A stretch of DNA of 64,000 nt from Candidatus Peregrinibacteria bacterium (GTDB taxonomy: Bacteria; Patescibacteriota; Gracilibacteria; UBA1369; 2-02-FULL-48-14): assembly GCA_018658105.1 (NCBI GenBank), contig JABHVW010000006.1, positions 110,594 through 174,593 of the forward strand. Direction: 5' to 3'. Made by a program: the position numbers and the translations under genes. The notes beneath the pieces are model-generated. The model had not been told where the DNA came from. It did no database searches and saw only the letters and a program-made list of their open reading frames with translations. How positions within the stretch are numbered: the first letter of the stretch is position 1; each line of letters opens with the position of its first letter. This document shows positions 62,196 to 64,000 of the stretch, in pieces.

Positions 62196-62204
62196 CTTAT
62201 ACCA
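62196..62204 (-). promoter_or_regulatory. Extended -10 promoter of the pilin/PKD cluster, leaderless start
   Basis: On the minus strand TGG-TATAAG, six bases, then the ATG at 62189. Confidence 0.6.
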
Positions 62205-62225
62205 TAGATTGAGATTATTTTTAAC

Positions 62226-62255
62226 TTGCAATTTCACGAGCTATAGCTGTATAAT
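62226..62255 (+). promoter_or_regulatory. Promoter of secE-nusG
   Basis: TTGCAA (62226-62231), an 18-base spacer and TATAAT (62250-62255). It lies back to back with the minus-strand promoter at 62196-62204. Confidence 0.65.
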
Positions 62256-62266
62256 GTTTACGAACT

Positions 62267-62284
62267 GGCCAGAAGGCCTTTTTT
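62267..62284 (+). promoter_or_regulatory. Mini terminator-like hairpin in the secE leader
   Basis: GGCC-AGAA-GGCC followed by six T residues, 12 bases before the secE ATG and just after the expected start site. It is a short stem, so it may act only as a weak attenuator or mRNA end-protector. Confidence 0.4.
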
Positions 62285-62296
62285 AAGATTGGAAAA

Positions 62297-62503
62297 ATGA
62301 AAAAAGCTACAAACTCAGTCTCTACTTATCTCTCAGATGCTTTTGAGGAATACAGGAAGATAACATGGCCTACAAAAGAACAGGCTGCGTTGCTAACTGC
62401 AATCGTGGTGGTTGTATCTATACTAGCTATCACATTTATTGGTTTGTCTGACTTTGGACTGACTGAACTTTACCAACTTTTATCAGATTTGATCAATGGC
62501 TAA
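62297..62503 (+). CDS. secE: Preprotein translocase subunit SecE
   Basis: A 68-residue single-helix SecE. The conserved amphipathic helix EEYRKITWPTKEQ lies ahead of one membrane segment (about 30-52), the core of the SecYEG clamp. Small size and position directly before nusG, with an eight-base overlap, are the standard bacterial arrangement. Confidence 0.95.
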   Translation: MKKATNSVSTYLSDAFEEYRKITWPTKEQAALLTAIVVVVSILAITFIGLSDFGLTELYQLLSDLING

Positions 62504-63044
62504 ACAAGCACGAAATACAGGACGTAATTGGTATGTTATCCACACTTACAGTGGATATGAGGATGCTGTTCGAGAGGCACTTCTACAAAGAATTGAATCT
62601 ATGAATATGCAAGATGCGATTTTTGACGTGATTGTGCCAAAAGAAACTCAAATTGTGGTTAAGAAAGGTAAGCCTAAAACTGAAAAGAAACGTCTTTTCC
62701 CAGGTTATGTACTTGTGGATATGATTGTAAACGATGAATCTTGGTATGTTGTAAGAAATACTCCGAATGTAACTGGTTTCGTAGGTTCAGGAACAATTCC
62801 TGTACCTGTTTCTGGTGATGAATTTGGAATTATCGAAAGATACCTACATGAAGATGAGGCTCCTAAATTCAAGATCACATTGTCTGTTAAGGACCTAGTA
62901 ATGATTTTGGATGGACCTTTTGCCACTTACGAAGGTGTTGTGAATGAAATTGATGAAGAGAAAGGTAAGCTTAAGGTTATGATCTCAATTTTCGGACGAG
63001 AAACACCTGTTGAGCTAGACTTTGATCAAGTGAAAAAGAAGTAG
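62496..63044 (+). CDS. nusG: Transcription termination/antitermination protein NusG
   Basis: A 182-residue NusG. The NGN domain starts with RNWYVIHTYSGYEDAVREAL and includes LFPGYVLVDMIVNDESWYVVRNTPNVTGFVG. The KOW domain has VMILDGPFATYEGVVNEIDEEKGKLKVMI. It binds RNA polymerase to reduce pausing and couples transcription to ribosomes or Rho. The usual ribosomal protein genes rplK and rplA do not follow; an unknown gene with its own promoter does. Confidence 0.97.
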   Translation: MAKQARNTGRNWYVIHTYSGYEDAVREALLQRIESMNMQDAIFDVIVPKETQIVVKKGKPKTEKKRLFPGYVLVDMIVNDESWYVVRNTPNVTGFVGSGTIPVPVSGDEFGIIERYLHEDEAPKFKITLSVKDLVMILDGPFATYEGVVNEIDEEKGKLKVMISIFGRETPVELDFDQVKKK

Positions 63045-63073
63045 ATTAAATAGTATTGTGTGTCTAGCGCTAC

Positions 63074-63101
63074 TTGACAGAATCTTGATTTCTGCTACTC
63101 T
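63074..63101 (+). promoter_or_regulatory. Promoter of the gene at 63109, leaderless start
   Basis: TTGACA (63074-63079), a 16-base spacer and TACTCT (63096-63101). The -10 is followed by seven bases before the ATG at 63109. Confidence 0.65.
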
Positions 63102-63108
63102 TTCGTCT

Positions 63109-63618
63109 ATGAAAAGTTTAGAACTTATATCAGATGAAAATCTTCCTGTAGAAGCTCTTGAGGGAGCGGCTTTAGAAGTTGCACGTTTGGCTAGCGACCT
63201 GGAAGAACCACATTTTATGACGGTTCTCCCTGTTGAAGGCAGATTAGAACGGCTAAATCTTGCCGTGCATGCAAAAGCTGTAGAAATTGCAATACATAGA
63301 AGATTATTTACAGCGCTTATTGCTGGTGCAATACCTCTTACATTCAGCAGTGATATAGCACTTATTACAGGCTCTTTAGTTGGAATTGGAATACCTACCC
63401 CTGTGGTAAGCGTCGGTGCAATAGCAATGGTGTATGCCTCAATAGGTTTTGGAGCTAAAGCAATGCTTGAATTATGTGCACAAGATGGTTATGACTGTAG
63501 AAGGTCTGAACTAGGACCTTGGAGTTATGCTCTGAGAGAAGTTACAACAAGCACAGGAAGAACTAAGGCAATGCTACCTGCTGAATTGAGCCCGGATACA
63601 ACTGTGTTTTTAGGTTAA
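63109..63618 (+). CDS. Hypothetical protein with hydrophobic hairpin
   Basis: 169 residues from ATG 63109 (MKSLEL), chosen because the promoter lies just upstream; a longer frame from 63058 would begin upstream of the transcript. The N-terminal ~65 residues are acidic and helical. Two hydrophobic segments follow (about 70-90 and 98-125, rich in Gly/Ile/Pro/Val), then a polar C-terminus with two nearby cysteines (LCAQDGYDC). No family is recognised. It sits where rplK would normally follow nusG. Confidence 0.7.
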   Translation: MKSLELISDENLPVEALEGAALEVARLASDLEEPHFMTVLPVEGRLERLNLAVHAKAVEIAIHRRLFTALIAGAIPLTFSSDIALITGSLVGIGIPTPVVSVGAIAMVYASIGFGAKAMLELCAQDGYDCRRSELGPWSYALREVTTSTGRTKAMLPAELSPDTTVFLG

Positions 63619-63674
63619 ACTGATTTACTTCAGGGTATGAATTATGGTAAAAGAGAGGCAACGCTATTCCACGT

Positions 63675-64000
63675 ATGCAAAAATTCACAATATTTACAAT
63701 TCTTCTGTCGATTTCACTAATTTTGGTGCTCGGCGATTTAGTATTGCACGATTATTTGAAAAATCCTGTGATTGTAGAGGTTCCGGTTGAGGTTATGGTT
63801 CCGGCAGAATCCCCTTTGCTTGAGGCTCCGGCAGCTGAGGAAAGTGCGGCCGTAGAGCTTGCGGCTGAGCCATCTGCTAATTTGAATCATTTGGGGGCTG
63901 ATATGCTTCGTTCAGTTGGTTTTGCAGAGCCCGTGATGAAAGAAACTATATTTTCTGGCCTATTATTCCAATTTATTGCTTTTGCAGATCAAACTGATGC
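63675..64000 (+). CDS. Membrane-anchored hypothetical protein, 3' end outside window
   Basis: An open frame from ATG 63675 runs to the window edge (108 codons). An N-terminal membrane anchor (FTIFTILLSISLILVLGDLVL) is followed by a Pro/Val/Glu/Ala-rich linker (EVPVEVMVPAESP). A more ordered stretch follows (HLGADMLRSVGFAEPVM). The anchor plus low-complexity linker suggests an exported or outward-facing domain beyond the edge. Function cannot be told from this part. Confidence 0.7.
   Translation, partial: MQKFTIFTILLSISLILVLGDLVLHDYLKNPVIVEVPVEVMVPAESPLLEAPAAEESAAVELAAEPSANLNHLGADMLRSVGFAEPVMKETIFSGLLFQFIAFADQTD

Overview
This 64 kb window looks like chromosome from a member of the Patescibacteria (Candidate Phyla Radiation), possibly near the Peregrinibacteria/Gracilibacteria side. 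That placement is inference from gene content: short genes, tight spacing with ATGA and TAATG overlaps, T4SS-pilin-like multi-membrane proteins, many unrecognised lipoproteins and acidic proteins, and a MazF-like toxin of a type I associate with these bacteria. UGA is used as an ordinary stop (for example transaldolase and transketolase), so the UGA-glycine code of true Gracilibacteria does not apply.

Layout. 1-11230 is housekeeping: the end of ClpC, ribosomal protein S1, RmuC, IF-2, dTDP-sugar genes rmlB and rmlA, a CsaB-like pyruvyl transferase, RNase HII, L19, a winged-helix regulator and trigger factor. 11331-17758 holds a 1342-residue membrane-anchored protein with internal repeats, a likely small RNA, a thioredoxin-like lipoprotein, tRNA-His and a LOG-family protein. 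17840-26324 is a carbohydrate block: transaldolase, phosphoglucose isomerase and transketolase on the plus strand, and gnd-zwf-pgl as an overlapping operon on the minus strand. Together they cover the oxidative pentose phosphate branch and most of the non-oxidative branch; rpe and rpi are not in the window. 26396-30213 holds small unknowns, L27 and an M23 peptidase.

30269-42250 is an accessory island that begins at tRNA-Gln. It contains a row of three hairpins, a HEPN-like protein, a truncated small/large terminase fusion, a ParB-methyltransferase fusion and an unknown zinc-finger protein. These are followed by a partial purine set (PurF, a HAD phosphatase, a divergent PurD paralogue, PurD and an unknown protein), a small gene bracketed by 31-bp direct repeats, and a MazF-type toxin with no antitoxin gene, flanked by two possible small RNAs. 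The purine set covers only the first two steps of the pathway in this window.

42284-51440 returns to mostly core genes: a SemiSWEET-like protein, an orphan histidine kinase, a DEAD-box helicase, an FKBP lipoprotein, family X polymerase, RsmE, RsmG, RlmE and fumarase. 51437-62189 is a minus-strand block with an ABC exporter and a four-gene surface cluster. That cluster has two multi-PKD proteins and two three-module T4SS-pilin-like proteins. The window closes with secE-nusG, an unknown gene and one gene cut by the edge.

A recurring promoter form is an extended -10 (TGnTATAAT-like). In at least six cases the start codon lies exactly six bases after the -10 hexamer, which predicts leaderless mRNAs.
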